A DNA stretch of 42,221 nucleotides from Deltaproteobacteria bacterium (GCA_018644785.1 JABGPV010000012.1:1-42221), one strand, 5' to 3'. Positions 14,969-22,826 are shown, numbered from the stretch's first letter. Notes: generated by a model not told the origin, from the sequence alone. Translations and numbers: made by a program.

Positions 14969-16717
14969 TCAATTCATCGGCGCCTTTTCCCCATATTGCC
15001 GGTGGGCCTGAAAATAGGATCTGACCTCCGCGGGCACCGAGGTGAAGCGGACCACATGCGAATGGACGTCCTCTTCCGAATGCCCCACGACCTTGCCGTA
15101 GAAGTCCTTGTTTTCCAGTTCCTGGTCCACTTCCACCAGATTCATCTTCAGGTTCTTCAACAGTTCAACCGGTTCGTCCAAGGTAATTTCAGAACATTTC
15201 CTGGAAAGCCGGGTCATAAAACACGCAACGCCTTTTTTCCCTACGTGCTTGCCTTCCAGCACCGTGAATTTCAGCGGAATGCGCCGCGCCAGAACAACCA
15301 AAGCCGGTTCCTTTTCCTCCAGGGAAAGATTGAAGCGGCCGGCAATGCCGCCGACCTCGTAAATCTTTAACGGCCTTTCGGCGCCCTTGGGAAACACCTC
15401 CCTCTGGGAGTCAATGCGCAGGATCTCGCTCGTCTGTTCATGAACCGATTCGGAAATGAGTATCTGCCCTCCGACGGTGTAGGATTCAATACGGCTGGTC
15501 ATATTGACGCCGCTTCCCACCACGGCATACTTGCTTCGCTTGCGCGATCCGATGTTTCCCACGACCACCTCCGTCTCGTTGAGGCCAATTCCCATTTCAA
15601 GTTCGGGAAGGCCATTGGCCCGGTTCTCTTCGTTTACCCGTCCCATGGCGTTCTGCATGTCGATGGCGCAGGCGATGGCCTGTTCGGCCCGATCCGGCAT
15701 TTCCTGGGGCGCGCCGAAAATGACGAGCAGTGCGTCGCCGATAATCTCATTGATGGTGCCGTTGTATTTCAGAACCTCCTCCACCATGATTTCGAAGTAG
15801 GCGTTGAGCATTTGAACCACCCGCTCCGGTTCAAGTCGCTCCGACAGGGCCGTAAAGCCCCTCAGGTCCGTCATCATGATGGTTACCCGTCGTCTTTCTC
15901 CCCCCAATTCAAGGGCCAGCGGGTTTTCAATCATGGAGTTCATGATCTCGGTGGAAAGATATCGGCCAAACATCTTTTTAAGAAAATCGGTCATTTCGGT
16001 CACCTTTTTCTCCCGATCCCTCCACCGGGTGAATATATAGGCCGCAAGGAGAATCATGAGGAGAAAGATCACCATTGTAAACGCCATGGTTCCGACGAAA
16101 TAATAGGACGTGATCTTCCCGGCGGCAAAAGGAGACGATTTGAATATGGGGGCGTACGGTATCAGACCGGCCCAGGTGGCCGCTGAGAAGCCCACGGTAA
16201 GAACCGTGAACGTCACAAGCCACGGCAGGGCGATTTTCTTTTCAAAAAGGAGAAAGTTGAGGGTCCCCAGGGCCATTCCCAACAGGAAGGGAGCGGGGTG
16301 AGTAACGGGTCCGAAGGCATAACAGATAAGTGCCACATGAACGGCGTTGTATTGAATAACAATGTGAGCAAAAACCCGGTTCTCCGGCGAACGCCGACGT
16401 AGCCACAGACCCAAAAGCAGAAGCGGTATCCAAGGAATCCCAATGATTCGATTTATTTGATAATAGGTTTGGGCCCAGGCCCAGTTGATCCAGACCAGGC
16501 GCTCAAAATAGAAGGAAGCGGCAATGCCCGTCATAAGATTGCTGGCGCCCCCCACAAAGCAAAACAGCACGATCAGTAGGAGGCAACGATCGACCCGGCT
16601 CCATTCCAAAGGGTTCCTGCTTTTGCGGTTGCCCTTAAGCACCCAGACAAACGTTACAAGCCCGAATCCCCAGGGAAATGCAACCGATAAGAAATGCTCT
16701 GTCCACGTTCCTTCCAT
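14969..16717 (-). CDS. Membrane-bound class III adenylate/guanylate cyclase
   Basis: A 582-residue protein. The first 230 residues hold about six or seven hydrophobic helices (for example LLLIVLFCFVGGASNLMTGI and MAFTMVIFLLMILLAAYIFT). A class III cyclase domain follows (about 265-440) with the metal-binding Asp in TIMMTDLRGFTAL, the second Asp in IIGDALLVIFGAP, and VVGNIGSRKRSKYAVVGSGVN. The last 120 residues include IPLKFTVLEGKHVG and a possible PilZ-like or other beta-rich domain, not firmly assignable. It probably makes cAMP in response to a membrane signal; the nucleotide cannot be fixed by eye. GAGGAG lies upstream of ATG 16717. Confidence 0.88.
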   Translation of the reverse strand: MEGTWTEHFLSVAFPWGFGLVTFVWVLKGNRKSRNPLEWSRVDRCLLLIVLFCFVGGASNLMTGIAASFYFERLVWINWAWAQTYYQINRIIGIPWIPLLLLGLWLRRRSPENRVFAHIVIQYNAVHVALICYAFGPVTHPAPFLLGMALGTLNFLLFEKKIALPWLVTFTVLTVGFSAATWAGLIPYAPIFKSSPFAAGKITSYYFVGTMAFTMVIFLLMILLAAYIFTRWRDREKKVTEMTDFLKKMFGRYLSTEIMNSMIENPLALELGGERRRVTIMMTDLRGFTALSERLEPERVVQMLNAYFEIMVEEVLKYNGTINEIIGDALLVIFGAPQEMPDRAEQAIACAIDMQNAMGRVNEENRANGLPELEMGIGLNETEVVVGNIGSRKRSKYAVVGSGVNMTSRIESYTVGGQILISESVHEQTSEILRIDSQREVFPKGAERPLKIYEVGGIAGRFNLSLEEKEPALVVLARRIPLKFTVLEGKHVGKKGVACFMTRLSRKCSEITLDEPVELLKNLKMNLVEVDQELENKDFYGKVVGHSEEDVHSHVVRFTSVPAEVRSYFQAHRQYGEKAPMN

Positions 16718-16851
16718 GCCTCACTCCTCTCTTATTGTGAGGGATAATTCATGAATTGGGATGTTTTGTGGATGGTATAACGAGATGACGATGGGTTCAA
16801 GTTTTTTCATTAAAGAGCAAAGAGGGGCGTTCCTTTCGCAGCCAATTTTCC

Positions 16852-16879
16852 TTGACTTTCCCTTTGCTTCGGCTATCAT
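16852..16879 (+). promoter_or_regulatory. Promoter candidate upstream of the palindrome
   Basis: TTGACT (16852-16857), 16-base spacer, TATCAT (16874-16879); both hexamers match five of six consensus bases. The predicted start falls inside the palindrome at 16883-16898. No protein gene lies within the next 280 bases, so the product would be a long leader or a small RNA. Confidence 0.5.
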
Positions 16880-16882
16880 CCT

Positions 16883-16898
16883 GAATAAATACTTATTC
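16883..16898 (+). repeat. Operator-like palindrome at a predicted transcription start
   Basis: GAATAA, loop ATAC, TTATTC: 6-bp perfect arms placed 4-19 bases after a -10 box, a position where a bound repressor would block initiation. Confidence 0.45.
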
Positions 16899-17115
16899 CA
16901 TCATCATAAAATTGAATGTCTCTTTGGTGCCGATCCAGCGCATGATTCGATGTCCATCGGTTAGTTCGGTATGATAACCCATGGTGGTACCGAAGGACTT
17001 GTCAAACCTGTTTGATGCACCGGAGTCAAAAGGCTATGACCCGGATTTCTTTGAATTTCCATGCTATCAATAGCATTGTTCAGCTGAGGTCGGATTACAA
17101 TTCCGTTGCGCTCCA

Positions 17116-17144
17116 TTGCAACCGCTTAGCCGTAGCGTTATAAA
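17116..17144 (+). promoter_or_regulatory. Promoter candidate of the restriction-modification gene
   Basis: TTGCAA (17116-17121), 17-base spacer, TATAAA (17139-17144). The predicted start is about 27 bases before ATG 17178. GTTGC/GCAAC arms overlap the -35 and could be a binding site. Confidence 0.5.
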
Positions 17145-17177
17145 ATGACAACAACATGTTAAAGCCAGGTAGTCTGT

Positions 17178-20100
17178 ATGCTGAAATCATATCTGAAAAA
17201 AATTGCTAAGATTGCAAATCAGGGGGATGCAAGAGAGGAAAGCTATTATGCATCTCTGGAAGAATTGCTCGGGAATTTGGCGCACTCTTTCGGTAAGGGC
17301 AAAATACACATTACAACATTGCCCAAAAGCACTGAAGCGGGTAATCCTGATTTCAGGGTATGGGACGGCAAGCAACATATTGTGGGTTATGTAGAAGCCA
17401 AAGCGCCAACTGTTGAAAATTTGGATGCAATAGAGGTTTCAGAACAGTTGAAGCGATACCGAGGCACGTTCCCGAATCTGATATTGACAAATTTTTTCGA
17501 GTTCAGACTTTATCGGGATGGTATCCTTGTTGAAAAGGCTTTGATCGCCAGACCTTTTATTGCGCACAAGCTTAAAACAATTCCGCCTCTCGAAAAGGAG
17601 TCGGATTTCACAAAACTGATGGAGGCGTTTTATTCATTCTCTCTGCCCAGGGTTTACAATGCAAAAAATCTGGCCATAGAGCTGGCCAAACGCACGAGGT
17701 TTTTAAGAGAAGAGGTAATTGTCGAAGAACTGGCAGAGGAAGAAAAATCGGGCAAAGGCTTTATCCTCGGATTTTATGATGCGTTCAGGCATTTTTTAAT
17801 CAGCGGGCTTTCAAAAGAAGACTTTGCCGATCTCTATTCCCAAACTATCACTTATGGTCTGTTTGCTGCCTGCATGCGGGCAAAAAACGGTTTCAACAGA
17901 AAACTCGCTTATGACAACATCCCCCGCACCATCGGAATATTAAGAGATGTTTTCCGGTTCGTTTCACTTGAAGACGTTCCGGCACAAATGGAATGGATTA
18001 TTGATGATATCGCGGAAGTGTTGTCTGTGGCAGATGTAAACAAACTCCTTCAAGAGTATTTCAAAGAAGGCAAAGGGAAAGACCCGGTTGTTCATTTTTA
18101 TGAAACCTTCTTAGCGGAATATGATCCAAAAACCCGCGAAAAACGTGGGGTCTATTATACGCCTGAACCGGTTGTTTCCTACATTGTGCGTTCGCTTCAC
18201 CATATTTTGAAAGATCGATTCGACAAAGCTGACGGCATGGCGAGCAACACAGTAACGGTGCTGGATCCGGCATCCGGCACGTTGACCTTTTTGGCTGAGG
18301 CGGCAAAACTGGCGGTCGATGAATTTGTGTCAAAATATGGCGAAGGCGATAAAAAAGGATTTATCAAGGAGCATATCCTTAAAAACTTTTATGCCTTTGA
18401 ACTTATGATGGCGCCGTATGCAGTAGGGCATTTGAAGATGTCGTTTCTTCTGGAGGAACTCGGTTATAAACTCCAAGAAGATGACAGGTTTAAGCTCTAC
18501 CTGACAAACACCCTCGACATGGAGGAGCTCGAGCAAACCAATTTGCCCGGCATGGCTTCCCTTTCCGAAGAATCGCGATTGGCCGGAAAAGTGAAAAAAG
18601 AACAACCGATACTGGTAATATTGGGTAATCCCCCATATTCCGGTCATTCTGCGAACAGGAGTGATAAGGACGTGGAATTCAACAAGGGAGGAAGATATAC
18701 AACCCATTACCAAATTGAGGAGGATGCTGGATCATATAAGCTTGTCTCACAAACCAAAGAGGCAAAACGAAAGATAGCCAAAAAGCAGAAAACCTGGATA
18801 GGGGGATTAATAGAGTATTATAAGATATTGGACGGGAAATGGCTAAAAGAAAAGAATTCCAAATGGTTACAAGACGATTATGTTAAGTTTATTCGTTTCG
18901 GTCAGTGGAAGATAGATCAGGCCGGCGAAGGAGCCATGGGATTTATCACAAATCACAGTTATCTGGATAATCCCACCTTCAGGGGAATGCGTGAGTCGTT
19001 GATGAACAGTTTCAACGAAATTTATCTGCTTGATCTGCACGGCAACAGTTTGAAAAAGGAAGAGTGTCTTGATGGATCAAAGGATGAAAATGTGTTTGAT
19101 ATCCGCCAGGGGACGGCCATTGCGTTATTCATCAAGACAAAAGTCAAAAACAATAAAAAGGACGGGGAGGTTCATTACTCTGAAATATGGGGGCTGAGAA
19201 AGGGAAAATATGACTGGCTTATCAATAACAATATTACAACAACAAAATGGCAAATAATAGCTCCCAAATCAGAATTTTATCTTTTTGTTCCCAGAGATGA
19301 AAGACTTCTGAAGCTGTATGAAAAGTCGCCGAAGATAACAGATATTTTCCTGGTAAACAGTGTGGGGATAGTTACGGCAAGAGACAAGTTGACGATTCAG
19401 TTTACGCCAGAAAAAGTTTGGACAACTATATTGAACTTTTCCAAAATGGATGAAGATCTGGCGCGTCAGGCGTACAGCTTGGGAAAGGATGCTAGAGACT
19501 GGAAAGTGAATCTCGCTCAAAAGGATTTGATAGACACTGGCTTGGATAAAAGGAAGATTATCCCAATTTTATACAGACCTTTTGACATTCGATATACCTA
19601 TTACACAGGCAAATCACGTGGTTTTCATTGTATGCCCCGTCCAAACGTCATGCGGCATATGATGCATGAAAATTTGGGCCTGATTACTAATCGTCAGGTA
19701 AACTGCGGCTTTAAACATATTTTATGCACGAACTTTATTATAAACGATTGCACGGTTTCTTTGGAAACGAGAGAACGTTCTTATATGTTTCCCCTCCACC
19801 TCTACCCCGACCCCGATCAAAACGATCTCTTCAGCCACCTGAAAGAGTCAAAAGAAAGAAAACCGAATATCAACGAAAAAATATTTTCTGCTTTATCTGA
19901 AACCTACAAAACAAAACCGAAACCTGAAGATATTTTCTACTACATTTATGCTGTTTTTTACTCTAATACTTACCGCGAAAAATACACTGAATTTCTGAAA
20001 ACCGACTTTCCAAGAGTCCCTTTCACAAGAGACAAACGCCTTTTCAAAAAATTGGCCGAATACGGCAAGCGTCTCGCGGATCTGCATCTTATGAGATCAC

Positions 20101-20420
20101 CTGAGCTTGATTCCCCAGTGGCAAAATTCCAGGGAAGTGGAGATAAACGGGTTGATAAAATCAAACATGACAAGGGCGAACGCGTTTACATCAATAAGGA
20201 TCAGTATTTTGAAGGATTAGAGGAAAACATCTGGGGATACCGGATCGGCGGCTATCAGGTCTGCCATAAATGGCTGAAAGACAGAAAAGGAAGGATCTTG
20301 TCTCTTGATGATGTTAAACATTATTGCAGGGTAGCAACAGCTATTCAGCACACGATTAACATTCAGAAGAGCACTGATGAAACTTACAATGAAGCGGAAA
20401 AGAATTTAATAGGTTTTTAA
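17178..20420 (+). CDS. Type ISP/IIG-like restriction-modification enzyme, single polypeptide
   Basis: A 1080-residue nuclease-methyltransferase. The N-terminal PD-(D/E)xK-like nuclease includes PDFRVWDG followed by GYVEAKAP (catalytic D and ExK). A helical spacer follows, then an N6-adenine methyltransferase with GVYYTPEPVVSYIVRS, SAM motif DPASGTLTFL (about 357-366) and catalytic LGNPPYSG. Blocks LLDLHGNSLKKEE and ENVFDIRQGTAIALFIK are typical of the type ISP and PglX-like families; the C-terminal third is the target-recognition region (DIRYTYYTGKSRGF). Known type ISP enzymes such as LlaGI are about 1570 residues with a helicase between nuclease and methylase. Here the helicase is absent, so it should behave more like a type IIG enzyme. 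Codon use is AT-richer than the flanks. Confidence 0.9.
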   Translation: MLKSYLKKIAKIANQGDAREESYYASLEELLGNLAHSFGKGKIHITTLPKSTEAGNPDFRVWDGKQHIVGYVEAKAPTVENLDAIEVSEQLKRYRGTFPNLILTNFFEFRLYRDGILVEKALIARPFIAHKLKTIPPLEKESDFTKLMEAFYSFSLPRVYNAKNLAIELAKRTRFLREEVIVEELAEEEKSGKGFILGFYDAFRHFLISGLSKEDFADLYSQTITYGLFAACMRAKNGFNRKLAYDNIPRTIGILRDVFRFVSLEDVPAQMEWIIDDIAEVLSVADVNKLLQEYFKEGKGKDPVVHFYETFLAEYDPKTREKRGVYYTPEPVVSYIVRSLHHILKDRFDKADGMASNTVTVLDPASGTLTFLAEAAKLAVDEFVSKYGEGDKKGFIKEHILKNFYAFELMMAPYAVGHLKMSFLLEELGYKLQEDDRFKLYLTNTLDMEELEQTNLPGMASLSEESRLAGKVKKEQPILVILGNPPYSGHSANRSDKDVEFNKGGRYTTHYQIEEDAGSYKLVSQTKEAKRKIAKKQKTWIGGLIEYYKILDGKWLKEKNSKWLQDDYVKFIRFGQWKIDQAGEGAMGFITNHSYLDNPTFRGMRESLMNSFNEIYLLDLHGNSLKKEECLDGSKDENVFDIRQGTAIALFIKTKVKNNKKDGEVHYSEIWGLRKGKYDWLINNNITTTKWQIIAPKSEFYLFVPRDERLLKLYEKSPKITDIFLVNSVGIVTARDKLTIQFTPEKVWTTILNFSKMDEDLARQAYSLGKDARDWKVNLAQKDLIDTGLDKRKIIPILYRPFDIRYTYYTGKSRGFHCMPRPNVMRHMMHENLGLITNRQVNCGFKHILCTNFIINDCTVSLETRERSYMFPLHLYPDPDQNDLFSHLKESKERKPNINEKIFSALSETYKTKPKPEDIFYYIYAVFYSNTYREKYTEFLKTDFPRVPFTRDKRLFKKLAEYGKRLADLHLMRSPELDSPVAKFQGSGDKRVDKIKHDKGERVYINKDQYFEGLEENIWGYRIGGYQVCHKWLKDRKGRILSLDDVKHYCRVATAIQHTINIQKSTDETYNEAEKNLIGF

Positions 20421-20553
20421 TGAACAGGCATCATGATCTGACGAACATTATACTCGTTTTTTGTAAACTTATTTAAAATACAAAGTCTACCATTCTCTAT
20501 GGAAGACAGGAAGAATTTTGCTTGTCCCTGGCTTCTTCGTTAGGCTCCAGAGG

Positions 20554-20570
20554 ATATGAGGTTCTCATAT
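20554..20570 (+). repeat. Palindrome over the ribosome-binding site and start of the MNT gene
   Basis: ATATGAG, loop GTT, CTCATAT: 7-bp perfect arms. The Shine-Dalgarno GAGG (20558-20561) is in the left arm and loop, and the first two bases of the ATG (20569-20571) are in the right arm. Folding of the mRNA, or binding by a repressor, would block expression. Confidence 0.6.
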
Positions 20571-20883
20571 GAAACGAGATGAATTAATTGAGAAAATAAG
20601 GCAAGCTGTTCATGAGGTAGAACTTGAGCCAGAGATCATCCTTTACGGTTCGCGTTCCCGTGGAGATGCTCACTCGGAATCAGATTGGGACTTACTCATC
20701 CTGGTTGATGGCCCCATAGACGATGAACGTATAGATCGGATTCGGCACAGGCTCTATGAAATAGAATGGGAATATGGAGAAGTCATCTCCTCGATTGTGC
20801 GGACCCGTGAAGAATGGAATAGTGCCCTCTATCAGACTATGCCATTTCAACAGCGGGTACAACAGGAAGGAATCAGACTGTGA
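20569..20883 (+). CDS. MNT-type nucleotidyltransferase domain protein
   Basis: A 104-residue minimal nucleotidyltransferase of the polymerase-beta superfamily. The core motif ILYGSRSRGDAHSESDWDLL has the GSRSRGD turn and the paired acidic residues (D..SDWD) that bind metal. A third conserved acidic position may be in EYGEVISSIV. In MNT/HEPN toxin-antitoxin pairs the MNT protein is the antitoxin and can AMPylate its HEPN partner. It overlaps the HEPN gene by four bases. A palindrome covers its ribosome-binding site. It lies about 150 bases after the restriction-modification gene on the same strand. Confidence 0.9.
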   Translation: MKRDELIEKIRQAVHEVELEPEIILYGSRSRGDAHSESDWDLLILVDGPIDDERIDRIRHRLYEIEWEYGEVISSIVRTREEWNSALYQTMPFQQRVQQEGIRL

Positions 20884-21278
20884 CAAAATGGAGCAAGGAT
20901 CTGGTGTTGTACCGTATGGCCCGAGCGAAAGAGACTCTGGAAGATGCTCGTATTCTTGCCAATGCAGGACGTTGGAATGCATGCGTGAACCGTCTCTATT
21001 ATGCCTGCTTCTACGCTGTCTCGGCTCTTCTTGTACGTCACGGTCTGTCATCATCCAAGCATACCGGCGTGCGTAGCCTTTTCAATCGACACTATGTGAA
21101 GACGGATAAGATCCCAAAGAATTTGGCACGGATCTATAATGATCTTTTTGAGAGACGTCAAGAGGGTGACTACATCGACTTCGTCAGGTTTCAAGAATCG
21201 CAAGTTCTGCCATGGATTTCAAAGGCGGAACAACTTATTGAACATATCACCAGACTGGCTGAAAAAGAAACAAATTGA
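20880..21278 (+). CDS. HEPN domain protein, partner of the MNT protein
   Basis: A 132-residue all-helical HEPN-family protein. The N-terminal helices RMARAKETLEDARILANAG and NRLYYACFYAVSALLVRHG are the classic HEPN signature. A later segment VRSLFNRHYV places Arg and His close together (R-x5-H), comparable to but not identical with the RX4-6H nuclease motif. By family knowledge such proteins are RNases (toxins) neutralised by the MNT partner, or accessory proteins without nuclease activity; the sequence does not decide between them. The start is GTG 20880, overlapping the MNT stop as GTGA. Confidence 0.88.
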   Translation: MTKWSKDLVLYRMARAKETLEDARILANAGRWNACVNRLYYACFYAVSALLVRHGLSSSKHTGVRSLFNRHYVKTDKIPKNLARIYNDLFERRQEGDYIDFVRFQESQVLPWISKAEQLIEHITRLAEKETN

Positions 21279-21381
21279 CACATTTACTCTCTTTCGATCA
21301 CAAGCACAAAAAGCGGGGGCGCTATTGAGAGCAACAGGGGGACGAGCGCGATACGTGAACGAGAATGGCGAACAAGAGGAC

Positions 21382-21417
21382 CACGGGGCTGAAAAAAGCG
21401 GGTTTTTTAGTCTCGTG
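21382..21417 (+). ncRNA. Strong plus-strand RNA hairpin between two toxin-antitoxin pairs
   Basis: CACGGGGCT-G-AAAAAA, loop GCGGG, TTTTTT-AGTCTCGTG. As plus-strand RNA the arms pair over 15 positions with one bulged G, two of the pairs being G-U. On the reverse strand those would be A-C mismatches. No T-run follows the stem, so it is not a standard terminator. It lies about 100 bases after the HEPN stop and about 100 before the toxin start. Confidence 0.45.
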
Positions 21418-21479
21418 ATCCTTGATGTTATGCCCCCCCCAACCAAAATAGCAACGAACATTGGTAAAAATTTACTCCC

Positions 21480-21508
21480 TTGAAAAGTGTATCACCAGGT
21501 GCTATACT
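21480..21508 (+). promoter_or_regulatory. Near-consensus promoter of the RelE/XRE pair
   Basis: TTGAAA (21480-21485), exactly 17 bases, TATACT (21503-21508). The predicted start is about 21515, the first base of the toxin ATG, implying a leaderless mRNA. Confidence 0.65.
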
Positions 21509-21514
21509 TTGAGA

Positions 21515-21883
21515 ATGAAAAAGTTGATGACAAGGCAATTTGCAAAATGGGCATCAAAACAGAAAATTCCAGAAAACGAACTTATCACAGTGTTATCAGA
21601 CGTTCAGGATGGGATTTTCGTGGCAAACCTTGGTGGTCATATTTACAAAAAGAGAATTCGCTTTGAGGGGCAGGGTAAAAGTGGCAGTGGACGCACCATT
21701 ATTTGCTACAAAAGAAATGACAGAGCTATCTTCATTCATGGTTTTTCAAAAAATGATAAAGCCAATTTGTCCTCCAGAGAGCTCCATGCATTCAAGGCGT
21801 TTTCGAAAATTTTGCTCGGCTTATCGCAAGATAGCATCGCCATAGCCATTGAAAATGGAGATTTTATTGAGGTGAAATTATGA
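21515..21883 (+). CDS. RelE-like toxin of a type II toxin-antitoxin pair
   Basis: About 122 residues from ATG 21515. Blocks RQFAKWASKQKIPENEL, DGIFVANLGGHIYKKRIRF, GKSGSGRTIICYKRNDRAIFIHGFSKND and HAFKAFSKILLG match the RelE-type toxin family (PF06296-like), predicted mRNA interferases. The basic residues of the KKR, GSGRT and YKRND stretches are the likely active-site area. The toxin comes before the antitoxin, as in higBA, and overlaps it by four bases. A longer frame from 21461 would need a start upstream of the promoter and is rejected; ATG 21527 is another possible start. Confidence 0.85.
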   Translation: MKKLMTRQFAKWASKQKIPENELITVLSDVQDGIFVANLGGHIYKKRIRFEGQGKSGSGRTIICYKRNDRAIFIHGFSKNDKANLSSRELHAFKAFSKILLGLSQDSIAIAIENGDFIEVKL

Positions 21884-22185
21884 GAGACTCTATCGTGAAA
21901 TCTATCACGGACACCATTAAAGACTTAAATAAAAGCGGATTGGTTGATGACATTACTATGAGAAATATTGAAAATCTCTGCCTTCCGGAAATCCAAGAAT
22001 ATAGCCCTGAAAAAATAGCTTCTATCCGAAAGAAATTCAAGTTAAGTCAAGCCGCCTTGGCCAGCATATTTAATATTAGCCCATCCACAGTTAGAAAGTG
22101 GGAACAAGGTAATAAAAAACCGGCAGGAGCATCAAGAAAACTATTGGATATAATTGAAAGAAAAGGAATAGAAGCCTTCATATAG
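21880..22185 (+). CDS. XRE-family antitoxin (HigA-like)
   Basis: A 101-residue protein with a helix-turn-helix over KIASIRKKFKLSQAALASIFNIS followed by STVRKWEQGNKKPAGASRKLL, the signature of XRE-type antitoxins related to HigA and MqsA C-termini. The N-terminal 40 residues probably contact the toxin. Its ATG overlaps the toxin stop (ATGA). By family knowledge it neutralises the toxin and represses the shared promoter at 21480-21508. Confidence 0.9.
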   Translation: MRDSIVKSITDTIKDLNKSGLVDDITMRNIENLCLPEIQEYSPEKIASIRKKFKLSQAALASIFNISPSTVRKWEQGNKKPAGASRKLLDIIERKGIEAFI

Positions 22186-22339
22186 CCATTAGCACCATGG
22201 CATAACCAGCGGGAATGGGTACGTCCATGCAAATTGCGTTTCGAGAATTTTATTCAGCATAAATACCTGCATCCAATTTAAGAAGGGTCAGAAACGCATA
22301 AAATCATAGACGTCCCACGATGCTTACGAAATTAAGAAG

Positions 22340-22576
22340 ATGAAAACAACACAATATTTCGATTATACGAGGAAAAGGCCTGATCGTGCCTTGATCAAAG
22401 ATGATTGGATAAAATTCGTAATCGATAACCCTGCAAAAACTCAAGTCCAATCGGATGGAAGGATTAAGAAGTGGGCGGAAATACCAGAAGCGAATAAGTA
22501 CCTGAGAGTCATTTTGTTAGAAGATGGAGAAACAGTGCATAATGCCTTCTTCGATAGGTCTTTTAAGGAGGATTAG
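22340..22576 (+). CDS. Small protein of a putative pair with DUF2283 (DUF4258-like)
   Basis: A 78-residue protein starting MKTTQYFDYTRKRPDRALI and containing VIDNPAKTQVQSDGRIKKW, YLRVILLEDGETVHNAFFD and a charged end. The pattern (short beta-rich fold, R-x-K-W, then LR-V-LEDG-T-HNAFFDR) resembles small proteins often encoded directly before DUF2283 proteins and loosely DUF4258. Function is unknown; the tight pairing (three bases to the next gene) and the setting among toxin-antitoxin genes suggest a similar module. AAGAAG precedes the ATG. Confidence 0.75.
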   Translation: MKTTQYFDYTRKRPDRALIKDDWIKFVIDNPAKTQVQSDGRIKKWAEIPEANKYLRVILLEDGETVHNAFFDRSFKED

Positions 22577-22579
22577 AAA

Positions 22580-22786
22580 ATGAAGGTCAAATATTTTTCA
22601 GATACCGATACCGCTCTTATGGAATTCACAGACAAAGAGGCCTATGAGACAAAAGAGATCGGTGAAAATGTTTATGTGGACGTAGATCGAAATGGGAATC
22701 TAGTAAACATGACAATTGAGCATGCAAAATCCAATGCGAGATTGTGGGAATTTTCATACCAAGAAATGGTTGGCCAGGCGGCATAA
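22580..22786 (+). CDS. DUF2283 family small protein
   Basis: A 68-residue protein: MKVKYFSDTDTALMEF, then YETKEIGENVYVDVDRNGNLVNMTIEHA, the DUF2283 pattern (a short beta-hairpin domain with a conserved D-x-D-x-x-G-x-L turn). AGGAGG overlaps the end of the preceding gene, so the pair is co-translated. Role unproven; proposed in some genomes as the antitoxin-like partner of a small toxin. Confidence 0.85.
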   Translation: MKVKYFSDTDTALMEFTDKEAYETKEIGENVYVDVDRNGNLVNMTIEHAKSNARLWEFSYQEMVGQAA

Positions 22787-22826
22787 AAATTGCCGAATAA
22801 GACGCTGTACCTGACCACCAACAGCT

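Larger units (their letters stand above)
16718..17177. other. 460-base intergenic region at the left border of the accessory island
   Basis: Separates the cyclase gene from the restriction-modification gene. It contains two plus-strand promoter candidates (16852-16879 and 17116-17144), a palindrome at 16883-16898, and GCTATcaATAGC near 17063. A reverse-strand frame of 29 codons (16982-16893) looks coding-like but is unsupported. No att site or transposase remnant is recognised. Confidence 0.6.

Noticed and set aside
21139..21483. A 114-codon plus-strand frame across the HEPN end and the spacer
   Set aside because: Out of frame with the HEPN gene and running through the RNA hairpin; no recognisable protein content after 21280.
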